Shown here: piece by piece, positions 25,143 to 33,987 of the stretch
Layout: each line of letters begins with the position of its first letter
Position numbering within the stretch: the first letter of the stretch is position 1
Assembly (NCBI RefSeq): GCF_014697575.1
Contig: NZ_JACJSC010000045.1
Span: 1-36,335, forward strand
Origin: Planktothrix sp. FACHB-1365
GTDB taxonomy: Bacteria > Cyanobacteriota > Cyanobacteriia > Cyanobacteriales > Microcoleaceae
Reading direction: 5' to 3'
DNA length: 36,335 nt
Position numbers and translations under genes: made by a program
Notes under the pieces: model-generated
The model's input: only the letters and a program-made list of their open reading frames with translations
Told to the model about the DNA's origin: nothing
The model's database searches: none

Positions 25143-25688
25143 ATGGTTAAAATCGTAGGACTCGCAGGTAGTTTGCGTTCGGGTTCCCATAGCTATCAAG
25201 CTCTGATGGAAGTGGCGAAACGAGTCGAAATGTTGGGTGTAGAGGTAGACATATTGGATTTGCGATCGCTGAATCTCCCCTTTTGCAACGGTGAAGATCA
25301 CTATCCCGACTATCCTGATGTGGAAAAACTGCAAGAAACGGTTAAACAGGCAGACGGTTTAATTTTAGCAACACCTGAATATCATGGTAGTGTCAGTGGT
25401 GTGTTAAAAAATGCCTTAGATTTGATGAGTTTTGAACAGTTAGAAGATAAAGTTGTCGGTTTAATGAGTGTATTAGGGGGTCAATCCAATAGCAATGCAC
25501 TCAATGATTTACGAGTGATTATGCGGTGGGTTCATGCGTGGGTAATTCCTGAACAAGTTGCCATTGGACAAGCCTGGAAAGCCTTTAATTCTGACGGGAA
25601 AGTCATCGATGAAAAGCTCTCCCAACGGTTTGATGAATTCGCTCAAAGTTTAGTTAGAAGTACCCAAAAAATTCGCAAAGTCGCTTAA
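25143..25688 (+). CDS. NAD(P)H-dependent FMN reductase
   Basis: 181 residues with a flavodoxin-like fold. The FMN phosphate loop is GLAGSLRSGSHS (6-17); PEYHGSVSGVLKNALDLMS is the second FMN-contact motif, and LGGQSNSNALNDLR binds the isoalloxazine ring region. Members reduce FMN, azo compounds, quinones or chromate using NADPH, and act in the cytoplasm. AGGAG at 25129-25133 gives a good start. It is monocistronic: a terminator follows. Related ArsH and ChrR proteins share the fold, so the physiological substrate is open. Confidence 0.9.
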   Translation: MVKIVGLAGSLRSGSHSYQALMEVAKRVEMLGVEVDILDLRSLNLPFCNGEDHYPDYPDVEKLQETVKQADGLILATPEYHGSVSGVLKNALDLMSFEQLEDKVVGLMSVLGGQSNSNALNDLRVIMRWVHAWVIPEQVAIGQAWKAFNSDGKVIDEKLSQRFDEFAQSLVRSTQKIRKVA

Positions 25689-25713
25689 TAAGCGCAAAGG
25701 ATTTTCCTACCCT

Positions 25714-25748
25714 CTCCCTTTTATTGGCCAGAAAAGGGGGATTTTTTT
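25714..25748 (+). terminator. Rho-independent terminator
   Basis: TCCCTTTT (25715-25722) pairs with AAAAGGGG (25732-25739) and is followed by ATTTTTTT, 26 bp after the FMN reductase stop codon. Confidence 0.7.
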
Positions 25749-25786
25749 CCGAATTAATAGTTAAAAAAAGGCACTATCACGGAAGT

Positions 25787-26488
25787 TTAAATTAAAGCTA
25801 ACACAGAAACAGGTGATCCAGAACCACCTGTAAGCTTTATAATTCCTAAGATCAAAGTAATTCCCGTAGGAGGAAGTTGATCGAGATTCGTCAAATTTTC
25901 TAACACGAAACCGTTGTGTTTTAAAATTAGTTTATTCGTTTTAAAACTATCATCAAAACCTGGGTCAACGCCATGAGTATCAATCCCAACTCCCCCAATC
26001 TTTCGCTGTTGAGTTAAAAATTGAATCGCTTCATCTCCAAACCCTGGAAAGTGGGGTTTTCCCTGTTCATCAAGATTTAAAAAATCAACCGGATCATGCC
26101 ATTTTTCTTGCCATCCAGTATAGAGTAAAACCAGACTATTTTCGGGAATCAGATGATGCTGACTCTCCCATCTTTCAATATCGTTTACAGTTAAAATTGA
26201 ATCAGGATTTAACATAGATTTTTCCCGAATATCAATCACTACTGCGGGAAGAATACAAGACTCAGGAGAATAGTGATCCACTCCCATTCCGCCTTGATAA
26301 AAACTTTGAGGAGAATTGAGATGAGTCCCACTATGTTCTCCCATCGAAAACTGTCTTAAATAATAACCTGATGTTGAAAAATCTGCCACCGTTTTAAACT
26401 CAACAGCAGGATCACCAGGCCATAATGGAATATTCGGATGAATCTTATGGCTTAAATCAATAATTCTACTATAGTTAATCGTTTTCAT
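25787..26488 (-). CDS. Cyclase family (KynB/kynurenine-formamidase-like) metal hydrolase
   Basis: 233 residues. The fold's opening IIDLSHKIHPNIPLWPGDP and the metal-binding motif HSGTHLNSP (52-60) are clear; the canonical motif is HxGTHxDxP, so the usual Asp is Asn58 here. IGGVGIDTHGVDPG and HNGFVLENLTNLDQLP complete the family pattern. Members hydrolyse formyl-kynurenine or other cyclic or amide substrates with Zn or Mn. The Asn substitution may affect metal binding or mark a distinct subgroup. The gene begins 18 bp after the glycosyltransferase stop, so the two probably share a transcript, though their tasks are not obviously linked. Confidence 0.85.
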   Translation of the reverse strand: MKTINYSRIIDLSHKIHPNIPLWPGDPAVEFKTVADFSTSGYYLRQFSMGEHSGTHLNSPQSFYQGGMGVDHYSPESCILPAVVIDIREKSMLNPDSILTVNDIERWESQHHLIPENSLVLLYTGWQEKWHDPVDFLNLDEQGKPHFPGFGDEAIQFLTQQRKIGGVGIDTHGVDPGFDDSFKTNKLILKHNGFVLENLTNLDQLPPTGITLILGIIKLTGGSGSPVSVLALI

Positions 26489-26506
26489 GATTCTAATGAC
26501 TGATTT

Positions 26507-27724
26507 TTAGGATTGAATTTTAATCCATTGGTTAATGGTTTTATAAATATTAACTAATCCTTGAATTTGCGATCGCGGTGAACGTCCGTACAAAAAATCA
26601 TGGAGACTAATTTGATAATTGTGTTGAATCGCTAAATCTAACCATAAATTATGATAAGCTTGTCCTTGCTCATAATCAGGAATCGTGCTAGAATAATGGG
26701 AAAAGTAATCTAAACAAGTATTAAAAAATTGTTTTCGTCCTTGATATTTTAAATAATTCAGCCGAGGTTTAAACGTTGTTAAATTATCTAAAGCTGTATG
26801 TAATGTATCGGCTAAAAATTCAGCATCAAATTCTGATAATAACCCTGAACCTTGAGGAAAAATTTGAGCTTGACCTCTAGCATATTGATTAAAGGCTTGA
26901 AAACAAATCACCGGAGTATTACAACTCATCGCTTCCGCAAGACTGCTATTTTTTCCATCTAAAAGAGAACCTATAAGGCAAATTTTAGAGCGAGAATAAT
27001 AAAGCGGTCTTTCTTGATAATAGTCAACCTGAGAAATAATCTGAATATAATCTAAAGGATTCACTAAAATATTTTTAACTTTTTGCCATTCTAATTGTGC
27101 TTCGCTACTGAGTTTATGAATAGAGTTGGGATCAAAATCATCTTCTACAATAAATATTGTTTTTAAAAGTTTATTATATTTTTTTTTGTAAATCTTTAAC
27201 GCCTCAGCAATGATAGGGAGATTATTGACAGGAGATAATCGAGATACGCATAAAACATCAATATCTTTAACGGTAAAAGGCTGAGGAGCAATTAAATATT
27301 CATGAATAAAATCAGAATGAGAAGCTGGAATTAAAATTTTATTGGCTCGTTGTGGGTCGATTTTTCTAAACCATGTTTCACGGGATGGATTATCATATAA
27401 GGTAAAATAAGCATCCGCCGTATTTGACCAAGGATAGGAACACCAACGAGAATCAGCAATTGAAAAGAATGTATCAGAAAGTTGAGGTAAAACTTTATTT
27501 AATAAATCAACAGATTCACTAAAATATAATCCTTTAATAAATTTATCTTCATACATTAAAGGCGGCAAAATGATAGAGAAATTTACGTTTTCATAGCGTT
27601 CTGATTCCGGCTCAAAAATCTCATTTGTCCAGCTATCTAAATCTACATAAATTTCTTCTAAGGGTTTATAAATTTGATCGGTATTAAAATATGACTTTTG
27701 CCGTTGGTAGTTTCCAATTCCCAT
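26507..27724 (-). CDS. GT-B type glycosyltransferase
   Basis: 405 residues. The C-terminal half has the retaining GT-B pattern: DIDVLCVSRLSPVNNLPIIAEALK (the start of the donor domain) and the sugar-nucleotide site SSLAEAMSCNTPVICF with its Glu (E in AEAMSC). The N-terminal half is less typical and lacks a signal peptide. Acceptor and donor cannot be predicted. Composition is AT-rich like the next two genes. Upstream of the cyclase-family gene (18 bp) and 78 bp downstream of the DUF29 gene, all on the minus strand. Confidence 0.8.
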   Translation of the reverse strand: MGIGNYQRQKSYFNTDQIYKPLEEIYVDLDSWTNEIFEPESERYENVNFSIILPPLMYEDKFIKGLYFSESVDLLNKVLPQLSDTFFSIADSRWCSYPWSNTADAYFTLYDNPSRETWFRKIDPQRANKILIPASHSDFIHEYLIAPQPFTVKDIDVLCVSRLSPVNNLPIIAEALKIYKKKYNKLLKTIFIVEDDFDPNSIHKLSSEAQLEWQKVKNILVNPLDYIQIISQVDYYQERPLYYSRSKICLIGSLLDGKNSSLAEAMSCNTPVICFQAFNQYARGQAQIFPQGSGLLSEFDAEFLADTLHTALDNLTTFKPRLNYLKYQGRKQFFNTCLDYFSHYSSTIPDYEQGQAYHNLWLDLAIQHNYQISLHDFLYGRSPRSQIQGLVNIYKTINQWIKIQS

Positions 27725-27802
27725 AATAATTGATTGATGAATTTATTTATAATTTTGACAAACTTTACTAAAAAAAATAAAAAAATGAATCCCCTTATTA
27801 TT

Positions 27803-28261
27803 CTATTCAATACGAACTTGATCAGTTATTAACTGATTTTTTTCTAAAATTAAATCCATTGCTTTTTTGATAATTTCTTCCTGTTGGACAAATTGACTTA
27901 ATTCTTCTGATTCATATTTCCCTTCAAAAGCTTCAATTGCAGCTTTTTCTAAGGCTAAATCATAGGCATCTTCTAGGGTAGCTAATAATTCAGCTTCACT
28001 CATATAGGTTCCTTTCGCTTTTCCGCGAGAATTAGTGCGTTGAATTTGCTTAACCGAATTATGAATAGAAAGATTCCAAGACCGAGTTGTGCGATTTTCG
28101 GCAGCTTGTTTAATCAGGTGTAGAAGCAAAATAATACCATAACTAAATATTTTATTCAGTTTATCAGATTTGCTCATTTCTTCTAATTCTTCTACAACTA
28201 ACAGAGCTTCTGTTATATTACCTTGGTGCAAAAGTTCTTTGAGAGTCAATAGTTCTTCCAT
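27803..28261 (-). CDS. DUF29 family protein
   Basis: 152 residues, alpha-helical. EALLVVEELEEMSKSDKLNKIFSYGIILLLHLIKQ and RTTRSWNLSIHNSVKQI match the DUF29 core, a family expanded in cyanobacteria, often next to mobile or regulatory genes, with unknown biochemical role. The C-terminal half (ALEDAYDLALEKAAIEA-like) is helical and acidic. The first Met is at 28261. No toxin or nuclease motif is visible. Confidence 0.75.
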   Translation of the reverse strand: MEELLTLKELLHQGNITEALLVVEELEEMSKSDKLNKIFSYGIILLLHLIKQAAENRTTRSWNLSIHNSVKQIQRTNSRGKAKGTYMSEAELLATLEDAYDLALEKAAIEAFEGKYESEELSQFVQQEEIIKKAMDLILEKNQLITDQVRIE

Positions 28262-28351
28262 TGGCTTTTTCCAGTGGTACTCGTCATTAATTATATCGTG
28301 TAATGTAACCTATATAAAGCAATTTTCAATCGATTTTAATATAAATTTTAT

Positions 28352-28412
28352 TGTAGGGGTTTGGTTTTCAAACCCTCTAGCTATCTAGGTGAGAAAAGAA
28401 GCCACCCCTACA
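28352..28412. repeat. MITE-like inverted repeat
   Basis: TGTAGGGG (28352-28359) and CCCCTACA (28405-28412) close a 61-bp unit that contains an internal GGGTTTGG/CAAACCC hairpin and CTAG repeats. Such TGTAGGGGTTTGG-type units recur in cyanobacterial spacers. It lies upstream of the DUF29 gene and downstream of the alpha/beta hydrolase gene. Confidence 0.55.
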
Positions 28413-28444
28413 GGATTTTTTCGCCCATCCTAAACATCAAACCA

Positions 28445-29341
28445 TCATAAGCTGCATTGGTTTAACCAATTCAAAATAAGGGTATTAACTTGTTCAGGAC
28501 GTTCATCATGGGGACAGTGACCAGTATTCGGAATCGAAATAAACTCAACAGATGGATTAATATCGGCTAAATCTTGATAAATTTTTGCCCCTGTAATCGG
28601 TGTCCAAGGGTCAGCTTCTCCCCAAAGAATTAATAAAGGATGTTGAATTTGGGGTAATAATTCCGAAGGCTGGGGGCCAGGAGGAGCCGTTAAAATTGAG
28701 GCAAAAACTTGTTGAGCACCAATATCATTAGAAGGAGCATATAATAACTCAACTAATTCATCGGTAATGGCAGCTTTATTGCCATAAACTTGTTTTAATG
28801 TATTGCGAATTCGGTGTTTTTGTCGAATTTGATTAAATACAAACGGCCCTATTATCGGATGACTGACTAATTTTGTAAAGAATCCCATCACCATCCGCAA
28901 CGGTAAATTTAATTCTTCTGGGCGATGATTTAACCCTCCTGCACAATTTAATAAAACAGCCCCAGAGGAAATTTCAGGATGATGAGCAACAATCATTAAA
29001 CTCAATAATGCGCCAATCGAATTCCCAATAAAAATAGCAGGTTGCTGAATTTTTTCTGCCCAAAAATCCGTTAGTAATTCTTGCCATAAATCTAAACTAT
29101 AATCGAGGTTGGGTTTAGCAGAAGCACCAAATCCTAATAAATCTAAGGTAAAAACTTGATACCCTCCCTCGGCTAAAACGGGAATATTCTGACGCCAATG
29201 TCCAATGGATGCGCCAAAGCCATGAATCAGGACTAAAGGTTGTCCACTTCCTGCGACGGTGTAGTGAATTTGATGTCCTTTCCAGACCCAGGTGAGGGAA
29301 TCAAACAAGGTTGTTGTTTTGGCGGGGGTCGTTGTTGTCAT
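28445..29341 (-). CDS. Alpha/beta hydrolase, pheophytinase-like
   Basis: 298 residues. Oxyanion region LVLIHGFGASIGHWRQNI, nucleophile elbow FIGNSIGALLSL with S108, acidic residue in LLILWGEADPWTP, and histidine in NTGHCPHDERPEQV are in order. The unusual GNSIG elbow, DLLGFGASAKP and the cap domain resemble plant pheophytinase and cyanobacterial relatives that remove phytol from chlorophyll derivatives. Substrate remains inferred; other esterases share these features. No signal peptide. Divergent from the MEKHLA gene. Confidence 0.85.
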   Translation of the reverse strand: MTTTTPAKTTTLFDSLTWVWKGHQIHYTVAGSGQPLVLIHGFGASIGHWRQNIPVLAEGGYQVFTLDLLGFGASAKPNLDYSLDLWQELLTDFWAEKIQQPAIFIGNSIGALLSLMIVAHHPEISSGAVLLNCAGGLNHRPEELNLPLRMVMGFFTKLVSHPIIGPFVFNQIRQKHRIRNTLKQVYGNKAAITDELVELLYAPSNDIGAQQVFASILTAPPGPQPSELLPQIQHPLLILWGEADPWTPITGAKIYQDLADINPSVEFISIPNTGHCPHDERPEQVNTLILNWLNQCSL

Positions 29342-29422
29342 TTTATGAAGATTTGTAAACGCTATGTTTCTATAATAGATGAATTTGATAGAAAACCTTA
29401 GTTGAACCCAGTGATAAATCCG

Positions 29423-29887
29423 ATGATTTTACCTTGGAAACAAGACACGATTATTCTGCATACTCAACGTCTGTTGAGGAGTTATCAATATTGGACAGGA
29501 GAAACCTTGTTAGACCTTCAAGGAACCCCTGAAGCCATTGCAGAAGCATTATTTTATGCGCCTTTTGTGTTAGTGTCTCATGGCATTGAACCTGACCCAA
29601 TTTTTAATTATGGTAATCAAAAAGCCTTAGAACTTTGGGAATTAACCTGGGAAAAATTAACCCAAATGCCTTCTCGAAAAACGGCTGAACCGATGGAACA
29701 GGAAGCCCGAAATCATTTATTAGCTGAAACCAAAGCTAAGGGCTTTTTAAGAGATTATAAAGGGGTGAGAATTTCAAATAGTGGCAGACGCTTTTTTATT
29801 CAAGATGTTTTAATCTGGAATGTTTTGGATGAACAAAATCAACGCTGCGGACAAGCTGCGGTTTTTTCTAAATATACGTTTTTATAG
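29423..29887 (+). CDS. MEKHLA-domain protein
   Basis: 154 residues from ATG 29423; the frame also begins at a TTG at 29402. The protein is almost entirely one PAS-like MEKHLA domain: TPEAIAEALFYAPFVLVSHGIEPDPIFNYGNQKALELWELTW, LLAETKAKGFLRDYKGVRIS, and RRFFIQDVLIWNVLDEQNQRCGQAA. The domain is named from the C-terminus of plant class III HD-ZIP proteins; free-standing copies occur in cyanobacteria, where sensing of a small ligand is supposed. No Shine-Dalgarno is evident. A strong terminator follows. Confidence 0.85.
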   Translation: MILPWKQDTIILHTQRLLRSYQYWTGETLLDLQGTPEAIAEALFYAPFVLVSHGIEPDPIFNYGNQKALELWELTWEKLTQMPSRKTAEPMEQEARNHLLAETKAKGFLRDYKGVRISNSGRRFFIQDVLIWNVLDEQNQRCGQAAVFSKYTFL

Positions 29888-29899
29888 TTTAAATCACTT

Positions 29900-29932
29900 A
29901 AAACCCCGGTTTCTTGAAGAAACCGGGGTTTT
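29900..29932. terminator. Bidirectional terminator between MEKHLA and rel genes
   Basis: AAAACCCCGGTTTC and its inverse GAAACCGGGGTTTT form a near-perfect hairpin with A and T runs on its sides. It lies 12 bp after the MEKHLA stop and 15 bp beyond the rel stop (29948), so it can end both convergent transcripts. Confidence 0.85.
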
Positions 29933-29947
29933 GATCAAACTGAGGTT

Positions 29948-32218
29948 TTATTTACTATTAATTCGACGTAATGTCAACACATCGCTAATATTTTTAACCT
30001 GGGTACAAGTCCGTTCAAATTGTTCGCAATCGCAAATTTCAATTCCTAATTCAATCAACGCAGGTGCATCAGGAAAAGTCTTCACTTGGGCGCTACAAAC
30101 GTTAATATTATTATCTTTCAAACGGGATAAAATATCGTTTAAAACGCCCACTCGATCTAACACTTCAATGGAAATATTCACCGCATAAGTTTGAGGACGA
30201 CCACCACTTTGATAGTTCGGATTCCAACCGACAGGAACTAACCGTTCTCCTTCCACCGTTAACGTATTAGAACATCCTTGCTGATGAATAGAAATCCCCT
30301 TTGTTCGAGTCACAACCCCGATAATCGGTTCTCCTGGAATGGGATTACAACACCCAGCAATATGATAGAGTAAGCCTTCAACCCCCATAATTGGAGAATT
30401 ACTCGGAGAAGAAGAGGGAAGGGGACAAGGAGGAGAAAGATTAGGAACTTGTAAAGAAGTGGTGGTGAGTTCTTGAGAAGCCGGTTGAACTTGGCTTTGG
30501 GATTTCACCACATCTCGCAAACGATTCACCACTAAATTTAAGGTGATTTCTCCATAACCCAAGGCAGCTAATAAATCATCAACACTATGATAATTACATC
30601 GCTTAGAAACAGAAAGCATCGGTTCAGATTTGAGCAAGGATTCAAAGCCATTTTTGCCCATTTCTTTTTCTAATAATTCTCGTCCCCGTGCAATATTTTC
30701 GTCTCGATGCGATCGCTTATACCACTGACGAATTCGGTTTTTAGCCGCACTGGTTTTAACAAAATTCAACCAATCTAAACTAGGGCGAATATTTTTCTGG
30801 GTTAATATTTCCACAATATCCCCATTTTTTAAAGGCGTATCTAAGGGAACAATGCGATCATTAACTTTTGCTCCTTTACAATGATTTCCCACTTCACTAT
30901 GGATACGATAGGCAAAATCAACGGGGGTCGCCCCATGAGTTAATGCCATTACATCTCCTTCTGGAGTAAACACATAAACGTCATCAAATTCTAAATTACT
31001 TTTAACGCTTTCAAGATATTCTTTGGCATCTTTTAAATCACTATGCCATTCTAATAATTGCCGTAACCAGGTGAATTTGTCATCCATTCCCGTAACTTGA
31101 CCCCCATTAGAATTTCCTTTTTCTTTGTACTTCCAATGGGCTGCAATCCCATATTCGGCAATATGGTGCATTTCTACTGTCCGAATTTGTACCTCAACCG
31201 GTCTTCCCGTATTACCAATCACCCCAGTATGTAGGGACTGATACCGATTAGGTTTGGGTAATCCAATATAATCTTTAAAGCGTCCAGGAATAGGGCGAAA
31301 AGCGTCATGGACAATGGCTAAGGTACGATAACATTCCTCGTTGGTTTCAACGATGACTCGTAATGCCGCAATATCATAAATTTCATGAAATTGTTTCTGT
31401 CTTTGGTGCATTTTTTTATAAATGCCATATAAATGTTTGGGGCGTCCCGTGACTTCATAACATTTAATTCCTGCCTTCTCTAGTCTATCGCGCAAAACCT
31501 GGGCAAGTTCGGCTAATTTTTCTTCTCGAATTACCCGGCGATCAGAGACTAATTCTTTAATATTTTGGTAAGCTTCTGGCTCTAAATATTTAAAGGATAA
31601 ATCCTCTAATTCCCATTTAAACCGACCAATCCCTAAACGATTTGCTAAGGGCGCAAAAATTTCACGGGTTTCTAACGCAATACTGCGCTGTTTATGTTCA
31701 GGAAGAAAATCTAGGGTTCGCATATTATGAAGTCGGTCAGCGAGTTTCACCACAATCACACGAATATCTTTCGCCATGGCTAAAAACATTCGTCGGAAGT
31801 TTTCAGCCTGCCGTTCTGTGGTGTTAGAAAAGTTAAATTTAGACAGCTTAGTGACACCCTCGACCAGATGGCGAACTTCTGCCCCAAAATGCTGTTCTAA
31901 TTCTTCTGGAGTCACCTCCGTATCTTCAATAATGTCATGGAGAAAACCCGCCGCCACCATGGCAGAATCTCCTCCTAAATACCGCAGCAACCCTGCTACG
32001 GCAATGGGATGATTAATATAGGGTTCTCCTGATTTGCGATACTGTCCTTGGTGCAGTTGATAGGCAAATTGAAAAGCCCGCACAATCAAATCATTCTTGG
32101 CAGAAGACGGGGTATCAGATTTGACCAAAGAACTAGAAACCTCCATGCACTGTTGCAGCCAGTCAGGAATGCTGCATTCATAGTCAAGGTCAGTTTTAGC
32201 AAGGATTTGAGTATTCAT
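29948..32218 (-). CDS. Bifunctional (p)ppGpp synthetase/hydrolase Rel/SpoT
   Basis: 756 residues from ATG 32218, preceded by AGGTG; the frame runs on 40 codons upstream, but that extension is not family-like. Domains in order: HD hydrolase (NHPIAVAGLLRYL, HDIIED at 94-99), synthetase (YDIAALRVIV, GRFKDYIGLPKPNRYQSLHT at 312-331), TGS (VFTPEGDVMALTHGATPVDFAY), a zinc-finger-like stretch (YHIAGCCNPIPGEPI) and C-terminal ACT (VLDRVGVLNDILSRLKDNNINV). Both catalytic halves look intact, so it should make and degrade (p)ppGpp under amino acid, nitrogen or light stress. A TnpB element lies directly upstream, close to where its promoter must be. Confidence 0.95.
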   Translation of the reverse strand: MNTQILAKTDLDYECSIPDWLQQCMEVSSSLVKSDTPSSAKNDLIVRAFQFAYQLHQGQYRKSGEPYINHPIAVAGLLRYLGGDSAMVAAGFLHDIIEDTEVTPEELEQHFGAEVRHLVEGVTKLSKFNFSNTTERQAENFRRMFLAMAKDIRVIVVKLADRLHNMRTLDFLPEHKQRSIALETREIFAPLANRLGIGRFKWELEDLSFKYLEPEAYQNIKELVSDRRVIREEKLAELAQVLRDRLEKAGIKCYEVTGRPKHLYGIYKKMHQRQKQFHEIYDIAALRVIVETNEECYRTLAIVHDAFRPIPGRFKDYIGLPKPNRYQSLHTGVIGNTGRPVEVQIRTVEMHHIAEYGIAAHWKYKEKGNSNGGQVTGMDDKFTWLRQLLEWHSDLKDAKEYLESVKSNLEFDDVYVFTPEGDVMALTHGATPVDFAYRIHSEVGNHCKGAKVNDRIVPLDTPLKNGDIVEILTQKNIRPSLDWLNFVKTSAAKNRIRQWYKRSHRDENIARGRELLEKEMGKNGFESLLKSEPMLSVSKRCNYHSVDDLLAALGYGEITLNLVVNRLRDVVKSQSQVQPASQELTTTSLQVPNLSPPCPLPSSSPSNSPIMGVEGLLYHIAGCCNPIPGEPIIGVVTRTKGISIHQQGCSNTLTVEGERLVPVGWNPNYQSGGRPQTYAVNISIEVLDRVGVLNDILSRLKDNNINVCSAQVKTFPDAPALIELGIEICDCEQFERTCTQVKNISDVLTLRRINSK

Positions 32219-32370
32219 GATAGTTACACCTATAGGGTAATAATACTGATAAGACAATCCGGCGCGGGATAAATTTGTGTATTTTTTTATACCACAAGAA
32301 AACAGAAAACCAAAACTTGTGAAACAAGTAAGTTTCACGGAGTTGATTGACGACTATCCGCCCCTTCACT

Positions 32371-33615
32371 CTAAAAAGTGAACAGCGCTTGTTGACACTC
32401 CCCCGTCAAGCTTGCGCGCTCGACGGGGGATTCTTGTTTCACAGAAGAATGCTTTTTAATGCAAGCATTAACGAGTCTTACATCCTCTCCACAAGCTTGA
32501 ATTTCCGTATGCCCTACGGTATTTGTTGACAGTATTCTTATACCTTCTTCCCGAATATTATGTGCTGCATTTTCATCTCTATCGTGGTGGGTTTGACAAC
32601 TTGGACAAACCCATTCCCGAACACTTAAATTCAATGAATTGTTTTTAAATTGGCAGCAATGACAAAGCTTTGTACTTGGGAAGAATCTATCAACTTCAAT
32701 CAACTTTCCTCCTTCTCTTTCCAGTTTGTAGCCCAGGAAATTAATCAGCATCCCAAAACCAGCATCTAATACAGATTTTGCTAACTTGGTACGAGCTAAC
32801 CCTTTAACACAAAGGTTTTCCACTACAATGACTTGGTTCTCGTCAACTAACTTTCGAGAGAGTTTATGAAGAAAGTCTTGTCTAGTATTTGCTATTTTTT
32901 CATGAACTTTAGCAACTCTTTTAACTTGCTCTTTACGATTATTAGACCCTTTTGTTTTTCGAGACAATGCTTGTTGTCTTCTTTTTAATCGTTTAGCATA
33001 TTTTCGAGTCGGTTTAATTGGGTCAACCTTGCTATAGGTTTCACCGTCAAATATCGTCACTAAACTCGTTAACCCTAAGTCAATCCCTGAGATTTTCCCG
33101 GTTTTATTCAGAATCAAATCATCAGTTTCAAACAAAATAGCGGCAAAATATTTATCTGTACTGGTCTTAGATACGGTAACAGATTTAATTTTGCCGCTAA
33201 TTGCTTTTGGAATTCTAGCCTTAACAACCCCCAACTTAGGAAGTTTTACACCATTCCCTTTGATTAAACAACTTTCGGGATAACGAATGGATTGCTTTTT
33301 GTGCTTACTTTTGAATTTAGGGAATCTGGCTCTTTTTTGAAAAAAGTTTTTGAACGCAGCTTCCAAATTCTTTAGTGATTGTTGTAATGTGGCAGCAGTC
33401 GCTTCTTGCAGAAACAGATAATCTGGTTGCTTTTTGAGTTGGGTCAAATCATTTGACATCTCATTATAATTCAACCCTTTCCCTGTTTCTCTGTATTGAG
33501 TGTTGGTTTTCTCTAGGTAGTAATTCCAAACAAATCTACAGCAACCAAAGCTTTTCGCTAAGGCTGTTTGCTGTTCCTTGTTTGGGTATAATCTTACCTT
33601 GAGAGAATTCAACAT
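32371..33615 (-). CDS. tnpB: TnpB (IS200/IS605 family RNA-guided nuclease)
   Basis: 414 residues. RuvC-type residues are present: GIDLGLTSL with D179, VVENLCVKGL with E266, and HDRDENAAHNI near 344-354. The zinc ribbon is CHCC (318-321) with CPSC (337-340). The N-terminal helix-turn region LKVRLYPNKEQQTALAKSFG and QEATAATLQQSLKNLEAAFKNFF are family-typical. TnpB cuts DNA guided by an RNA made from the element's right end. The last ~18 residues (SPVERASLTGECQQALFTF) are translated from the right-end hairpin and the flanking host DNA, so the natural C-terminus is ambiguous. No TnpA is present. Confidence 0.95.
   Translation of the reverse strand: MLNSLKVRLYPNKEQQTALAKSFGCCRFVWNYYLEKTNTQYRETGKGLNYNEMSNDLTQLKKQPDYLFLQEATAATLQQSLKNLEAAFKNFFQKRARFPKFKSKHKKQSIRYPESCLIKGNGVKLPKLGVVKARIPKAISGKIKSVTVSKTSTDKYFAAILFETDDLILNKTGKISGIDLGLTSLVTIFDGETYSKVDPIKPTRKYAKRLKRRQQALSRKTKGSNNRKEQVKRVAKVHEKIANTRQDFLHKLSRKLVDENQVIVVENLCVKGLARTKLAKSVLDAGFGMLINFLGYKLEREGGKLIEVDRFFPSTKLCHCCQFKNNSLNLSVREWVCPSCQTHHDRDENAAHNIREEGIRILSTNTVGHTEIQACGEDVRLVNACIKKHSSVKQESPVERASLTGECQQALFTF
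32396..32560 (-). ncRNA. Putative TnpB omega-RNA (reRNA) scaffold at the right end
   Basis: In this family the 3' part of tnpB plus the right end is transcribed as the guide RNA, with the guide taken from the flanking DNA past TCAA. The GC hairpin at 32399-32430 would be its 3' stem. The 5' limit is a guess. The guide would correspond to bases just below 32392, i.e. the rel leader region. Confidence 0.35.
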
Positions 33616-33987
33616 TGCTGCTATACTTTTAAAAAAAATCTTATTTTAAGATAACATTTATTTGACTTTGATGCAACCTTTATTTGTGTCAATTAAATCG
33701 TATTCGCTACCGCTCATGTTTTTGTTTTGTCGTGATTCATCTCACCGCCAAGCTTACGCGCTCGGCGGGAGTCCTCTCACGACGATTAAGATAGAACAAT
33801 AGCACTCTCTTAAGGTCAGCTTAACCTGCCCCCAAGTGCAGGTTTGAAGATTAGGATCAACCGCTCATCTCCCTCAAAATCAGGATTTGGTCTTGGGGGT
33901 ACTGCGATCGGATTTTGCTAAACCTCTAGTGAATGAAGCCTGAATCCTTGTCTATTATTTAATAATATAGACAAAATTCTTAACAAT
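33616..33987. other. Spacer between tnpB and the PatD-like gene
   Basis: Besides the left-end hairpin of the TnpB element, 33823-33844 has an AACCTGC/GCAGGTT stem with an 8-base loop. A GCGATCG variant lies near 33905. No gene is visible; the last ~60 bp are AT-rich and probably hold the promoter of the PatD-like gene. Confidence 0.5.
33745..33768. repeat. Left-end hairpin of the TnpB element
   Basis: CCGCC (33745-33749) and GGCGG (33764-33768) enclose AAGCTTACGCGCTC, the counterpart of the right-end palindrome. It lies 130 bp upstream of the tnpB start. Confidence 0.6.

Larger units (their letters stand above)
32392..33790 (-). mobile_element. TnpB-only IS200/IS605-type element (boundaries approximate)
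   Basis: Two hairpins share a 16-bp core, CAAGCTT(G/A)CGCGCTCG, in the same orientation at 32407-32422 (right end) and 33749-33764 (left end), 1342 bp apart. They have arms CCCCCGTC/GACGGGGG and CCGCC/GGCGG, as expected for the subterminal palindromes bound by the family's TnpA. On the minus strand the right end finishes GTGTCAA, a typical cleavage end (TCAA at 32392-32395). The left boundary cannot be fixed. Mobilisation would need TnpA from elsewhere. Confidence 0.65.
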
